The notes: generated from the letters alone by a model not told the origin. A stretch of DNA of 64,000 nucleotides from Anabaena sphaerica FACHB-251 (GCF_014696825.1 NZ_JACJQU010000002.1:620001-684000), one strand, 5' to 3'. Shown: positions 17,095 through 27,292, counted from the stretch's first letter. Made by a program: numbers and translations.

Positions 17095-17841
17095 ATGAAT
17101 TTGCCAAAATATTTTCAGTATCCAGGAAAAGTAGTCAGCGTAATTTTACCTGGACTCCTGGTTACATCTCTCTTACCAGGACAGTTGCTGGCACAGTCAG
17201 CACCAATGAAAATAAGTCTTGAGTTTCCATCTGGAGATCCTAGAGGTACACCCGCATCCACACTTGGGGGAGGAAGACGGGGAGTTTCATGTCTTACAAT
17301 TGACAAAGGGAAACCCTCCCTCACTGCCTTAATGCCCAAACGGGATAACAAAAGTCTCACCGCTACCAAGACTCCAGAATTTTATTTTTATGTTCCCAAA
17401 ACTACAGCCTCTACCGCAGAATTTATACTTAGAGAAGGCGAAGAAGATATTTACGATACCACCTTTAAACTTCCTGGTAAATCAGGAATAGTCAAACTAC
17501 AAATTCCCCCCACATCTGCCCTCAAAACAGGCTCAACATATAAATGGTACTTAACAATTATTTGTAATCCTGACGACAGAAGCGCCGATGAATATATACA
17601 CGGCGTAATCGAACGAACTGCCATCACTCCATCCTTAAGCAAGGCTCTTCAACAAGCAACACCTCTAAAACAGGCAAAAATTTATGCCCAATATGCTCTT
17701 TGGCCAGAAACCATCACCAAGATTGCTCAATTACGCACCGAAAAGCCAAATGAATGGAAAGAACTTCTCAAATCAGTTGGTCTAGAAGTAATAGCCTCTG
17801 AAGAGCTATTTGATTGTTGTCAACCAGACCCAAAACCTTAG
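17095..17841 (+). CDS. DUF928 protein, exported
   Basis: The 248-residue product has a signal peptide (basic NLPKYFQYPGK, then a hydrophobic VVSVILPGLLVTSLLPG with cleavage after LLAQSA). It is followed by the DUF928 features: GGGRRG, ALMPKRD, FYFYVPKT, KWYLTIICNPDDRS and a helical ARIAQ..-like C-terminus (QAKIYAQYALWPETI). DUF928 is a cyanobacterial periplasmic domain of unknown role. The stop lies 5 bp before the start of the CHASE2 cyclase gene, so the two are almost certainly co-transcribed. This agrees with a function in sensing for the CHASE2 domain, which faces the same compartment. Linkage of function is inference. Confidence 0.88.
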   Translation: MNLPKYFQYPGKVVSVILPGLLVTSLLPGQLLAQSAPMKISLEFPSGDPRGTPASTLGGGRRGVSCLTIDKGKPSLTALMPKRDNKSLTATKTPEFYFYVPKTTASTAEFILREGEEDIYDTTFKLPGKSGIVKLQIPPTSALKTGSTYKWYLTIICNPDDRSADEYIHGVIERTAITPSLSKALQQATPLKQAKIYAQYALWPETITKIAQLRTEKPNEWKELLKSVGLEVIASEELFDCCQPDPKP

Positions 17842-17846
17842 TAACG

Positions 17847-20078
17847 ATGAATGCGGACAAGCTGAAACATTTTCTTTGGCAAGGGCGCGGTTTGTGGATT
17901 ACCACTCCTATCATCACATTAGCAATCATTGTCATCCGTACTGCTGGTTTATTGCAGCCCTGGGAATGGGGGGTTTTTGATCAATATATGCGTTGGCGAC
18001 CCCAAGAATCCCGTGACAAACGGATTGTTATCGTCGGCATTGATGAAATAGACTTGGATAATCTCAAACAGGCAACCATTACAGATCAAGTTTTAGCGAA
18101 GTTACTCAACAAACTAAAAGCTAAACAACCGATAGCCATTGGTCTAGATGTGTATCGTAATTTACCTGTAGAACCAGGTAATCAAGAATTAGTACAGGTC
18201 TTTAAATCTACCCCTAATCTGGTAGGTATCGAGAAAGTAGTTGGAAAAAGCAGGTACGAAAAAGTAGCTGCACCCCCGGTACTCAAATCTTTGGGTCAAG
18301 TTGGTGCAAATGACCTGATGGTTGATGCAGATAACAAAGTGCGACGCGGCTTAATGTACGTGAACCCTAAAAAGGGAGAAACTGTCTACAGTTTCAGCTT
18401 GCATTTAGCTTTGCATTATCTGGAAAAAAAAGGAATTTTCGCCAGCAAAGATTTCCGGTTAGGGAAAGCAAAATTTATTCCATTTCAAAGCAATGATGGT
18501 GGCTATGTCCGTGCTGATTCTCGTGGTTACCAGATATTAATTAACTACCGAGGAAAAAACCATTCCTTTGAAACCGTTTCCATGACAGATATTCTGGAAA
18601 ACAAAGTACCAGCAAATTGGGGGCGCGATCGCATCATCTTGATTGGGTATGTAGGAGAAGGTTTTAAAGACTCATTTTTCACGCCCCACAGCAGCGAACT
18701 TCTCACCCTCCCAGCACCTATGACAGGGGTAGAAATTCACGCCCATATCACTAGCCAAATTATTAGTGCTGCCTTAGAAAATCGACCTCTGTTTAAAACT
18801 TGGTCAGAACCCGAAGAGTGGCTATGGATACTAATCTGGAGTGGAGTCGGCGCAACCCTGACCTGGCACTTGCGATTTCAAGACCTGCTCGGCTATCAGA
18901 GGATAGCCGCTGTCATACTAGCAGGAGGGGCTTTACTGGGTAGCACCTATCTAGCTTTCCTGTGGGGTTGGTGGCTACCAGCAGTCCCACCATTTTTAGC
19001 ACTCACAGGATCAGTAATAGCTATCACAGCTTATATTGCTCGCTCTGCTGGAGATATCCGCAAGGTATTTGGGCGTTACTTAACAGATGAAGTCGTCGCC
19101 ACTTTATTAGAAAGCCCAGAAGGCTTAAAACTCGGTGGTGAACGGCGGCAAATTACCATCTTTACCTCCGACTTAAGAGGATTCACCGCCACATCGGAAA
19201 GATTACAACCAGAAGAAGTAGTTAAAATTCTCAACTTTTACCTCGAATGTATGGCAGATGAGATTACTAAATATCAGGGAACCATTGATGAATTCATGGG
19301 AGATGGTATTTTAGTTCTCTTTGGCGCTCCTACTGCTAGAGAAGACGATGCAGTTAGGGCTGTCGCTTGCGGTGTCGCCATGCAGTTAGCTATGGTCAAA
19401 GTTAATAACCAAATGAAAGAGTGGGGCTTACCACCGCTAGAAATGGGTATCGGTATTAATACAGGCGTTGTGGTAGTCGGTAATATTGGCTCCGAAAAAC
19501 GCACCAAGTATGGCATTGTTGGCAGTCAAGTAAATTTAACTTACCGCATCGAAGGTTACACGACAGGCGGCGAAATTATTATTTCTGAATCAACTTTTAA
19601 CGAAGTAAAGTCAATAGTAGCAGTTGACCGTCAAATTCAAGTCACACCAAAAGGTGTTCAAGAACCAATTAACGTCTATAAAATAGCTGGTATCACTGGC
19701 GAATACAATCTTTTTCTATCTCAACATCACGAAGAATTATGCACTCTTCTTGAACCCATTCCCATTGAATACGCAATTGTAGATGGTAAAGATATCGGTA
19801 GTTCATCTTTCAAAGGAATTTTAGTCAGACTTTCAACCTATGAAGCAGAAATTTGTTTGGCTGAAGAAATCCAATCTCCACCATCTTGCCTGACCAATAT
19901 CAAACTTAATCTATCCACCCAAAATCAACTAGAAGAAACCGGAGCTATGTATGCTAAGGTCTTAGAAAAGCCTGCCCAGATAGGTCATTTTTGCATTCGC
20001 TTTACTGTCAAATCTCCAGAAATAATCAATAAATTTAATATTTTAATTGAACAAATTAATGCTCAAAATTCCCAATAA
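17847..20078 (+). CDS. CHASE2-domain class III adenylate/guanylate cyclase with PilZ-like tail
   Basis: I start at the ATG at 17847 (MNADKLKHFLW), 5 bp after the DUF928 stop. The 743-residue protein has one TM helix near residues 18-35, a periplasmic CHASE2 sensor (about 40-320) and three further TM helices (about 335-405). The class III cyclase domain (about 430-610) has metal-binding D442 (TSDLRGF) and D486 (EFMGDG), K554 (KRTKYG), and transition-state N563 and R567 (VNLTYR). The purine-selecting partner position is Ser560 rather than Asp or Thr, so ATP versus GTP use is not settled. The last 110 residues resemble a PilZ-type barrel without the RxxxR motif. Likely operon with DUF928 and the downstream hydrolase. 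Confidence 0.88.
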   Translation: MNADKLKHFLWQGRGLWITTPIITLAIIVIRTAGLLQPWEWGVFDQYMRWRPQESRDKRIVIVGIDEIDLDNLKQATITDQVLAKLLNKLKAKQPIAIGLDVYRNLPVEPGNQELVQVFKSTPNLVGIEKVVGKSRYEKVAAPPVLKSLGQVGANDLMVDADNKVRRGLMYVNPKKGETVYSFSLHLALHYLEKKGIFASKDFRLGKAKFIPFQSNDGGYVRADSRGYQILINYRGKNHSFETVSMTDILENKVPANWGRDRIILIGYVGEGFKDSFFTPHSSELLTLPAPMTGVEIHAHITSQIISAALENRPLFKTWSEPEEWLWILIWSGVGATLTWHLRFQDLLGYQRIAAVILAGGALLGSTYLAFLWGWWLPAVPPFLALTGSVIAITAYIARSAGDIRKVFGRYLTDEVVATLLESPEGLKLGGERRQITIFTSDLRGFTATSERLQPEEVVKILNFYLECMADEITKYQGTIDEFMGDGILVLFGAPTAREDDAVRAVACGVAMQLAMVKVNNQMKEWGLPPLEMGIGINTGVVVVGNIGSEKRTKYGIVGSQVNLTYRIEGYTTGGEIIISESTFNEVKSIVAVDRQIQVTPKGVQEPINVYKIAGITGEYNLFLSQHHEELCTLLEPIPIEYAIVDGKDIGSSSFKGILVRLSTYEAEICLAEEIQSPPSCLTNIKLNLSTQNQLEETGAMYAKVLEKPAQIGHFCIRFTVKSPEIINKFNILIEQINAQNSQ

Positions 20079-20119
20079 TCTCTGACATCGAAATCCAACT
20101 ACTACATAATAATAGCAAA

Positions 20120-20926
20120 ATGACAAGTTTGATTTTTTTAGGTTCTGGTTCAGCTTTTACGGTTGGTGCCAATAATTTTCAGTCTAATATACTCTTAATG
20201 ACTGATCAAAACCATAAACTATTAATTGATTGTGGTACAGATATTAGATTTTCTCTCAATGCGGCTGGTTTATCCTATCTTGATATCACCGATATTTATA
20301 TTAGTCATCTGCATTCTGATCATGTGGGAGGACTTGAATATATTGCCTTTAGTACATTATTTGACCCTAGATGTAAAAAGCCAAATCTTTATTTAAGCAA
20401 AGATGTGTCTAGCAATTTGTGGGATAGAACTTTATCGGGTGGACTGAGGTCTCTTGATGGCGATATCGCCACTATAGATACTTTTTTTGAGCAGTATAAA
20501 ATTGGTCGTCAAGGTTATTTTATTTGGCAAGAAATCCAGTTTAATCTCATCAGAGTTACTCATGTTAATAACGGCTTTTATTTGATGCCAAGCTATGGTT
20601 TATTTTTTACATTAGCAGGCGTGAAGATATTTTTATCTACAGATACCCAATTATGTTTCGAGCAAAATAGGGAAATATATGAGCAGGCAGATATAATTTT
20701 TCATGATTGTGAAACATCAAGCTATCAAACTCCTGTTCATGCCAATTATGAACAATTATCAACGTTACCAGAAACAATCAAAAATAAAATGTGGCTGTAT
20801 GGTTATCAACCAGGTTTTTTACCTGATGCCAAAAAAGACGGTTTTTGCGGCTTTGTAGAGTGTAGACAAGTTTTTGAATTTTCATATTCACATAGTCAAG
20901 AATTTACGGTGGGGTCTGGGGCTTAG
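20120..20926 (+). CDS. Metallo-beta-lactamase-fold hydrolase
   Basis: The 268-residue protein starts with the MBL-fold beta strand (MTSLIFLGSGSAF) and carries the zinc motif HLHSDH (with the preceding LLIDCG). Further ligands lie in the RVTHVN and STDTQ regions, and a late HDCET motif is present. It looks like the RNase Z/phosphodiesterase-like branch of the superfamily. It follows the cyclase gene by 41 bp in the same direction. This could point to hydrolysis of a cyclic nucleotide, since class II phosphodiesterases share this fold, but that is inference. The substrate remains unassigned. Confidence 0.75.
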   Translation: MTSLIFLGSGSAFTVGANNFQSNILLMTDQNHKLLIDCGTDIRFSLNAAGLSYLDITDIYISHLHSDHVGGLEYIAFSTLFDPRCKKPNLYLSKDVSSNLWDRTLSGGLRSLDGDIATIDTFFEQYKIGRQGYFIWQEIQFNLIRVTHVNNGFYLMPSYGLFFTLAGVKIFLSTDTQLCFEQNREIYEQADIIFHDCETSSYQTPVHANYEQLSTLPETIKNKMWLYGYQPGFLPDAKKDGFCGFVECRQVFEFSYSHSQEFTVGSGA

Positions 20927-20951
20927 GCTCTCTCCAGTACCCAGTCCCCAG

Positions 20952-21180
20952 TCAATACTTGTCGGTTAAGCTCAAAAAAGTGAAATCACGTAGGTTGGGT
21001 TGTGGAACGTGAACGTTCGCGGAGCAATGGAACGTATCCCTTCGGGACACTACGTGTTCCCAAAGCGTGCTGTAAGCATACACGCAGTGTGCCGAAGGCA
21101 TAACCCAACATTTACAAGGGTTTGTTGGGTTTCACTTTGTTCAACCCAACCTACTAAAATCCTTAACCGAACAGTATTGA
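20952..21180. repeat. Nested palindromic (MITE-like) element
   Basis: Outer arms tcaatacttgtcggttaag (20952-20970) and cttaaccgaacagtattga (21162-21180) are inverted repeats (17 of 19 match). Inside lies a second element bounded by gtaggttgggttg (20990) and caacccaacctac (ending 21154), the same family as at 5774-5849. It is further filled by small palindromes such as cccttcggga. An ORF of 68 codons here is merely the repeat read through. Confidence 0.8.
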
Positions 21181-21202
21181 GTCCCCAGTCTCTTTTAGTC
21201 AT

Positions 21203-22381
21203 CTAAGAACTCAGAGAAACCTGACTTTTTGTTAATAAATCTAGAGCCACTGTGACTATACAAGCGCAAGCAACAAGAGTAATTAAACCCACAGGAGATA
21301 AATTATTCCCTGCGATAGCTAAGAATAAAATAAAACTTCCTGCTCCCAGACGATAAGCACTCAAAATTCTCCCTTTGTGCATTTTATCTAAAACGCAAGT
21401 AGTGAAGTTAATTACAGCTAAAATCATTAAACACAGTGCTACCGCACCGCAAAAAAGCCAACGTTCATTTTTTGGTAAAACATTAACTCCACTGTTAGCA
21501 ATTATATGTTCAACCCCTACCCCTATTGCTGCTAAACCTATAGCCAGCAGGAGGTGAGAATAAAGCCAAGTCAGAAAGATTTTAATTCTACCTGCCTTCA
21601 TCATTTCTAGTGGTGAAACATCGACGCTATCGAAATATAGCCACCAGAAGCTAAACGCTATACTTACACCTAACACAGCAGTTAACACTGATGAGGTATC
21701 CCATTGCTTTCCGGCTACACCCCTGACTACTGCGGCCATTGATTCACCTAAAACAATGATTGTAAATAGTCCCATCCGTTCTGGAACATGAGACATATTT
21801 GGTGGGAGCTTAACTGCTAAATCACCTGTACCTAGCGGAGTAATAAATTCGACAATCAAACCTAATGTCCAAAATCCAAAACGCCAGGGAATTGGTACAA
21901 ACAGCGAAACTAACCAAAATGCCGCACCAATACTAAAACCTCTGATATACCAATTCGTTAAGGGACGGGCTTCTGGTACATGGTGTCCAGCAATCAAGTA
22001 TTGCAGTATGAGAACACAGCGAGCAGCTATGTATGAAATAGCAAATCCATGAGAAGATGTACTGAGACCATGATGCAAATTTACCGTCAAAGCGATAATA
22101 ATCGACATTTGCAGTAGAGTTAGCAAGCGATCGCCAAGATCATCAGTATCAAATAATGTAGCATAAAAAGTAGCACCTATCCAACACCACCATATCGGTA
22201 TAAACAGGGCAACAAAACCAACAAATCCCCCCAGCGAAACATCCTTACTCAGATTGTGAGATAATTCCGCGATCGCAACTACAAATACCAGATCATAGAA
22301 AAGTTCGAGCCAAGTCGCACGTCTTTCTTCATGCTCCTCACCAATGCGTAATCTAGGCGGTTGCCACAAACCTTTTTTCAT
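21203..22381 (-). CDS. LtrA-family integral membrane protein
   Basis: Read from the ATG at 22381 (MKKGLWQPPRLR), this 392-residue protein belongs to the low-temperature-requirement A family. The signature ERRATWLELFYDLVFVVAIAELSHNL stands near the N-terminus and about ten hydrophobic helices follow. A TTG six codons earlier would lengthen it slightly and has no better ribosome site. LtrA proteins are multi-pass membrane proteins with no firmly known biochemical role. The gene is convergent with the upstream hydrolase across the nested repeat element, and divergent from the multicopper oxidase gene. It is of normal length and appears intact. Confidence 0.85.
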   Translation of the reverse strand: MKKGLWQPPRLRIGEEHEERRATWLELFYDLVFVVAIAELSHNLSKDVSLGGFVGFVALFIPIWWCWIGATFYATLFDTDDLGDRLLTLLQMSIIIALTVNLHHGLSTSSHGFAISYIAARCVLILQYLIAGHHVPEARPLTNWYIRGFSIGAAFWLVSLFVPIPWRFGFWTLGLIVEFITPLGTGDLAVKLPPNMSHVPERMGLFTIIVLGESMAAVVRGVAGKQWDTSSVLTAVLGVSIAFSFWWLYFDSVDVSPLEMMKAGRIKIFLTWLYSHLLLAIGLAAIGVGVEHIIANSGVNVLPKNERWLFCGAVALCLMILAVINFTTCVLDKMHKGRILSAYRLGAGSFILFLAIAGNNLSPVGLITLVACACIVTVALDLLTKSQVSLSS

Positions 22382-22940
22382 CTGTTCAGGTACTAACAAC
22401 TACTAACCGAGAACTATTTTAGGAGTTCTAGGAGATTTTTTCTTAAAAAATCTATCTTTCATCACTAGGGCTGGATATTGAGAAAATAGTCAATTGCACC
22501 ACATAATTGACTCAAAAAGAAGATAATTTAGGCTTGACCTTATATTCTTACCATAACTCATATTTTTACATTTATTTAATTTAATGTTAAAAAAATGACA
22601 CAATATTTGACACCAGTTGCTGTATCATCTTTAATAGAACCGGCATAAACTACATGAGAAATAAAAATTCACATGAATTATATTCATACCTTCAAACAAT
22701 GCTGGCTTAATTTTCTCGTCTCTAACTGAAGACATAATATTGAATTTCAGTTTGACATGAAGAGTTTTGACGCGCAAAAAAGTTGGAGACGGTTTTCTCG
22801 ATTAATGCAACAGTGAATTATGATTCAGTCCTCTAATTAAGAAAAATATGGGGCTGAAAAACGAGTATTTAGCAGCAGAATAAGCAGACACTCAAATAAT
22901 ATTTTCAAGTAATTTCTGTGACCTTGGAGGCATTTTTATC
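22382..22940. promoter_or_regulatory. Divergent intergenic region upstream of the multicopper oxidase
   Basis: The 559-bp AT-rich spacer lies between the LtrA gene and the multicopper oxidase gene, transcribed apart. A ribosome site TTGGAGG (about 22924-22930) precedes the ATG at 22941. A 17-codon frame starting at 22596 has no Shine-Dalgarno and is not called. No repeats or clear operator were identified. Confidence 0.4.
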
Positions 22941-25900
22941 ATGACTTTACAGAATGCATACATTATTGGTGCTGAAAATTTTCAAGCGTGGAGTGAGGGT
23001 TATGAAGCATCAGGTTACTTAAAAGTTTTACCTCATCCTGAAGAGAAAGTAATTTTCAAAGATCCTCTGAAACAGTGGCAACTAGATCATCAAAATGGTG
23101 CCTATAAATCAGAAGGTCAAGGAGGCGTTTATTATTCTAGTTGGGGACCTGATCAAGAATTAGAAGTCACCTTAGATATGCAGTATCTAAGCGAGATTGA
23201 GATTGATGGATTTGGTATCATACGAGCAGGTGATGGTTTCATTCCCTGGTTAAATGACGAGCAAACAGCTTATGAATTTCTGAGGGCTTACAATGGTTTA
23301 ATACCAGGACCATTGCTAGTTGCAGATCCTGGCGACACACTCAAAATTACCCTCATAAATAATTTACAACCAGGCTCATCTGCTCCATCTGCGCCCGAAC
23401 AACCAACCAACCTACATACACATGGACTACACGTCTCACCATTAGGAGCAGGAGATAACGTTCTTGTTAGCGTTGACTCTGGAGATACTAGAGAAATATC
23501 AATCAAATTACCCGATAATCACTCTCTTGGATATGACTGGTATCATCCCCACCTACACGGAGTGACTAGTGAACAAGTAGCTTCCGGTTTAGGTGGACTG
23601 ATAGCAATTAACCCTCCACACGACCTACCAGATTTAGACAAATTTGATATCACAAAAGAGCCAATCTATACCCTGTCTCTTAATACCTTTGGAATACAGC
23701 AACAACTAAGAAATGCCAGCGATGATGATCCTTTAAATCAGAGTCCAGACGGAATAAAAGTTCCAGCTGGTACACCCTTGCAACTAACAAATGGGGCTTA
23801 TGAACTTTCTGATGCAGTGTTTGGAGGTTACAACGCTAAACCTGTATTTTATGATCCAGAAAACCCAACTGGAAATCCTGCTGCTAATACATTTGAATAT
23901 GGTGGAGGAGCTTTATTAGAACCAGTAGAAAACGTCATTCACACCGTGAATGGACAATACAACCCAACATTAGAGGTTGAAACTGGCAAATGGAGTCTCT
24001 TCAACTTCGCCAACATGAGTATCAACTCATTTCACCTCGTACAGTTGGTACATGAAGATGAAAATGGTCATCTTACCCCTGAACAAGTTACCTTGGTCGC
24101 TATTGATGGTAACGCCAGCGGTATCGTAGAAAGTTCCAGAAGAGAAATAACTGAGTTTCCAGTTCTCAGTCCAGGTGCTAGAGTCGCCATCCAACACGCC
24201 TTTACTAAGCCTGGTAAATACTACTTTCTTTCCAACGGGACAGAAGAAATTCTCAATGAAGAAGATGTCTCCGTTTTAATTGGTGATGGGAAAGGTTTCA
24301 ATGATGGACACCTAATTTGGGGATCGCAGGTTTTAGCCACTGTGGAAGTCACAGGTGATCCAATAGAAGTTTTACCGCCGTTCCCTGAAGTCTATGACAT
24401 TTTAGAAGAAGAAAGCCAAGAGATTAATGAAATCATAGAAGCAGCTAAAAACGGTGATGTAAATCGGGTGAGGACTTTTAGATGGGATGCAAATATAGGT
24501 GGTGCGCTCCTGGCTGGCAATTTTCCTCGTGATACCCAAGTAAAAACCTTTGAAGGCACATATACCATCAACGGGGAATATTTTTCCACAAAGCCCGGTG
24601 AAAGTATGCCCCCATTGGCAATGCCCATGCTGGGAACAAAGGAAATTTGGAATATTATCAATAGATCAGGATTGCCAAATGCTGATTTTGATGGCAAGAC
24701 CATACCAGGTACTGATATTCCCCTACCCAATATTCCGTTATCAGAATGGCATCCATTCCACATCCATCAAAATGACTTTGCCGTTTTATCAATTAATGGA
24801 TTTGATGTAGAAGATATTGATCAAACCTACCTAGCCGGTGTCTTAGGTGACACCGTGACCCTACCACCAGCTTATGTAGACGGAACCGCTACCCCAGAAA
24901 ATCCCTACGGTATCCGAGCAAATCCGGCCAATCCCGATGACTTAGCCAAACTGAAGGCATCAGAAGTCAAAATCGTCATGAGTTTTGAGGATTTTCCTGG
25001 CAGCTATGTCAATCATTGTCACATTCTGTTCCATGAAGATGCAGGCATGATGGCAGTTCTCAGAGTTATTCTCAACACAGAAGATACTTGGTTAGGTCTG
25101 GGGGTTGATGAGGATGCTAAAGGACAAATAGAGTTGTTTAGAGCCAGCAACTATGAAGAAGGCATCAATCTCAACCCCTATGGTAAAAACTTCAAAGCAG
25201 GAATTGATCTGGCGATCGCTGATGTCAATTACAAAACCCTTGATACAGATGAAAACAAGAACGTTACTGATAACGTTACTGACATCATCACCATCCAGCG
25301 ATCTGTACAAAATGCTAATGATAAATTCACCGTTAAAGTATTTGATGGTGAATCACTAATTCACAAGCAAGAAGCAGGGGCAGACGAAATTACAGATGCA
25401 GAAAACGCCGCCCTCTTAATTACAGAATTCAATCCTTTCCAAAATATCACTGCATCCAAAGACCAAATTGCCTCAGTCGCATCCGGTGACATTAATGGTG
25501 ACGGCTTTGCAGATGTCGTCGTGGGTTTAGGTGGTGGTATCGCGCCCATAATTGAGATTTACAGCGGTAAAGATTTTCAGCTGATGAGCCGCATTAGCGC
25601 CTTTCATCACGAAGACTTCAAGGGTAAAATCAACCTGGCAGTTGGTGATATCAACGGTGATAACTATGACGACATCATTGTCGGACAGGGCCGTGGTGGA
25701 CGCGGCTTAGTGGAAGTCTATGACGGGATCTTAATTCAGGAAAAAGGCAGTTTAGTTGGCAAAGACACCGCCCATGACACAGCACTGCTATCTCAATCTT
25801 TCCAAGCCTACGGTCCTAACTACACTGGTGAGGTAGATGTCACATCTGGTTATGTTCTCCAAAGACCAGATGAGCCAAATAACTTCCCTGTTCAAACCAA

Positions 25901-27242
25901 TAATGCCAACCTGACTACAATTGCTAAGGGTAATAAACCTGATGGTTATGAACAGATTCAGGTATTCACCTATATGGGTGGAAGTCATGGTGAAGATCAT
26001 GAAAGTAGCTCTGATGAAGAAGAACTGCGTCTTGATGTCTCATTAACCTCCGCTGGTAACACTCAAGAAATTCTGGGAACTTTTGCTGACCTTCCCGACT
26101 TACCCAAGGGTGAACCAGTTCTGTTTACCCGGAGAAAAAATGGTGAGTATGAAATTATTCACCTGGGAGCAGAAAATAAACCTGAATCAGATACTTTTGC
26201 TACAGCCAGTTTCCAGTCAATTCCTCAAGTAACCAGGATCAATGACAAGGATATTTTCACCCTCAAAGGTGGCAGCAACGGCAAAGTCAAATTAAAAGTC
26301 TCCATGGAAGAACGCAGTTCCATTTCAGTCAATGAAATGGCGGTATTTTTTGTTGATGGTGATGATGGCAATATTAACGGTATAGCTCCGGGGGCATCTG
26401 GTTACACTGAAGCAGCTTTAGCACGTGCCAAAGTCATTTTCTCAACTATTGCCAATTTGCCCACAGGCTTTAATAACACTGATGTGTCCAGCCTTATAGA
26501 ATTTGATTCTGGTGAGAGAGTAAGATTCTTGTTGGTTAACAACAGCACTTTAGACGCTGTATCATCTGGATTCACCTCTAAAACAGAAGTGTTCTTTTCC
26601 GAAACATACCAAGAAATTGACGCTTTAACTGGGGGCGAATTTTCCCTGAAGTGGAAGGATAAATCGGGCAACAGCAACTTTAAAGTCAAAATTAAAGCCA
26701 CCAGCGAAACCTCATTTCAGGGTACGAGTCTGCAAGGTGGCTTTGCCGGAGAAATTCTTGATTTTAGATCGGCTACCACTAATGTCCAGGCAGAGTTTAA
26801 AGTTTACAGAGAAGCAGCATTTAACAACTTTGTCGGTTTTTATCCCATCTTAGATGCAGAAGGGAAAATCGACATCAACAATGATGGTCAAGCCGATTTT
26901 GCCCCCGGTGATGCAGGTTATCTCCAAGCCGCTGTTAACTTATACCTGCGAGATATCCGTCTAACTGTCAGCAACCAAGGGCAAGCAACCTATCAAGGAA
27001 CCTTCGCTAAAGGTTCAATCTTTGCACCATTTATTATTGCTAATGGCACACCAGAGGCAGTTTTAGGCAATTCTACCAACATTCCCGCAGTTTACTTCCC
27101 ATTCTTAGGAGCTAACCCCGGTCAGGCGGATCATATTCGTCTACTAGGCAATAACATCTTCGGCTTTGAAGATTTACCAAATGGTCAAAGTGACAGAGAT
27201 TACAATGATGTCATTGTGCAAATCAATGTCAATGTGAGTTAA
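22941..27242 (+). CDS. Giant secreted multicopper oxidase with FG-GAP and DUF4114 domains
   Basis: The 1433-residue protein has a multicopper oxidase core in residues 1-720. Copper-binding motifs are complete: LHTHGLH (H159, H161), WYHPHLHG (H202, H204), HPFHIH (H604-H609), and NHCHILFHEDAGMM with type 1 Cys693 and axial Met703. Two FG-GAP/VCBS-like calcium loops follow (about 850-870 and 900-920: DINGDGFADVVVG, DINGDNYDDIIVG). C-terminal DUF4114-like domains end with FGFEDLPNGQSDRDYNDVIVQ. There is no N-terminal signal peptide, and the Ca-rich C-terminus suggests type I secretion. It should oxidise a metal ion or phenolic substrate with O2 outside the cell. A terminator hairpin follows, then an iron-uptake porin gene. 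Confidence 0.88.
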   Translation: MTLQNAYIIGAENFQAWSEGYEASGYLKVLPHPEEKVIFKDPLKQWQLDHQNGAYKSEGQGGVYYSSWGPDQELEVTLDMQYLSEIEIDGFGIIRAGDGFIPWLNDEQTAYEFLRAYNGLIPGPLLVADPGDTLKITLINNLQPGSSAPSAPEQPTNLHTHGLHVSPLGAGDNVLVSVDSGDTREISIKLPDNHSLGYDWYHPHLHGVTSEQVASGLGGLIAINPPHDLPDLDKFDITKEPIYTLSLNTFGIQQQLRNASDDDPLNQSPDGIKVPAGTPLQLTNGAYELSDAVFGGYNAKPVFYDPENPTGNPAANTFEYGGGALLEPVENVIHTVNGQYNPTLEVETGKWSLFNFANMSINSFHLVQLVHEDENGHLTPEQVTLVAIDGNASGIVESSRREITEFPVLSPGARVAIQHAFTKPGKYYFLSNGTEEILNEEDVSVLIGDGKGFNDGHLIWGSQVLATVEVTGDPIEVLPPFPEVYDILEEESQEINEIIEAAKNGDVNRVRTFRWDANIGGALLAGNFPRDTQVKTFEGTYTINGEYFSTKPGESMPPLAMPMLGTKEIWNIINRSGLPNADFDGKTIPGTDIPLPNIPLSEWHPFHIHQNDFAVLSINGFDVEDIDQTYLAGVLGDTVTLPPAYVDGTATPENPYGIRANPANPDDLAKLKASEVKIVMSFEDFPGSYVNHCHILFHEDAGMMAVLRVILNTEDTWLGLGVDEDAKGQIELFRASNYEEGINLNPYGKNFKAGIDLAIADVNYKTLDTDENKNVTDNVTDIITIQRSVQNANDKFTVKVFDGESLIHKQEAGADEITDAENAALLITEFNPFQNITASKDQIASVASGDINGDGFADVVVGLGGGIAPIIEIYSGKDFQLMSRISAFHHEDFKGKINLAVGDINGDNYDDIIVGQGRGGRGLVEVYDGILIQEKGSLVGKDTAHDTALLSQSFQAYGPNYTGEVDVTSGYVLQRPDEPNNFPVQTNNANLTTIAKGNKPDGYEQIQVFTYMGGSHGEDHESSSDEEELRLDVSLTSAGNTQEILGTFADLPDLPKGEPVLFTRRKNGEYEIIHLGAENKPESDTFATASFQSIPQVTRINDKDIFTLKGGSNGKVKLKVSMEERSSISVNEMAVFFVDGDDGNINGIAPGASGYTEAALARAKVIFSTIANLPTGFNNTDVSSLIEFDSGERVRFLLVNNSTLDAVSSGFTSKTEVFFSETYQEIDALTGGEFSLKWKDKSGNSNFKVKIKATSETSFQGTSLQGGFAGEILDFRSATTNVQAEFKVYREAAFNNFVGFYPILDAEGKIDINNDGQADFAPGDAGYLQAAVNLYLRDIRLTVSNQGQATYQGTFAKGSIFAPFIIANGTPEAVLGNSTNIPAVYFPFLGANPGQADHIRLLGNNIFGFEDLPNGQSDRDYNDVIVQINVNVS

Positions 27243-27253
27243 AAGCCTGTTTT

Positions 27254-27292
27254 AATTTAGGAGGGGTTAACGTCAGTTTCCCCTCCTAAATT
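27254..27292 (+). terminator. Hairpin terminator after the multicopper oxidase gene
   Basis: A perfect 13-bp stem, aatttaggagggg (27254-27266) pairing with cccctcctaaatt (27280-27292), with a 13-base loop, begins 12 bases after the stop codon. No long T-run follows, so read-through to the porin gene is possible. Confidence 0.8.

Noticed and set aside
21000-21206. 68-codon plus-strand frame
   Set aside because: It is the nested palindromic repeat read through; composition follows the repeat, no family resemblance.
22596-22649. 17-codon frame starting MTQYLTPVAV in the spacer before the multicopper oxidase gene
   Set aside because: No ribosome site and too short to judge; not supported as a gene.
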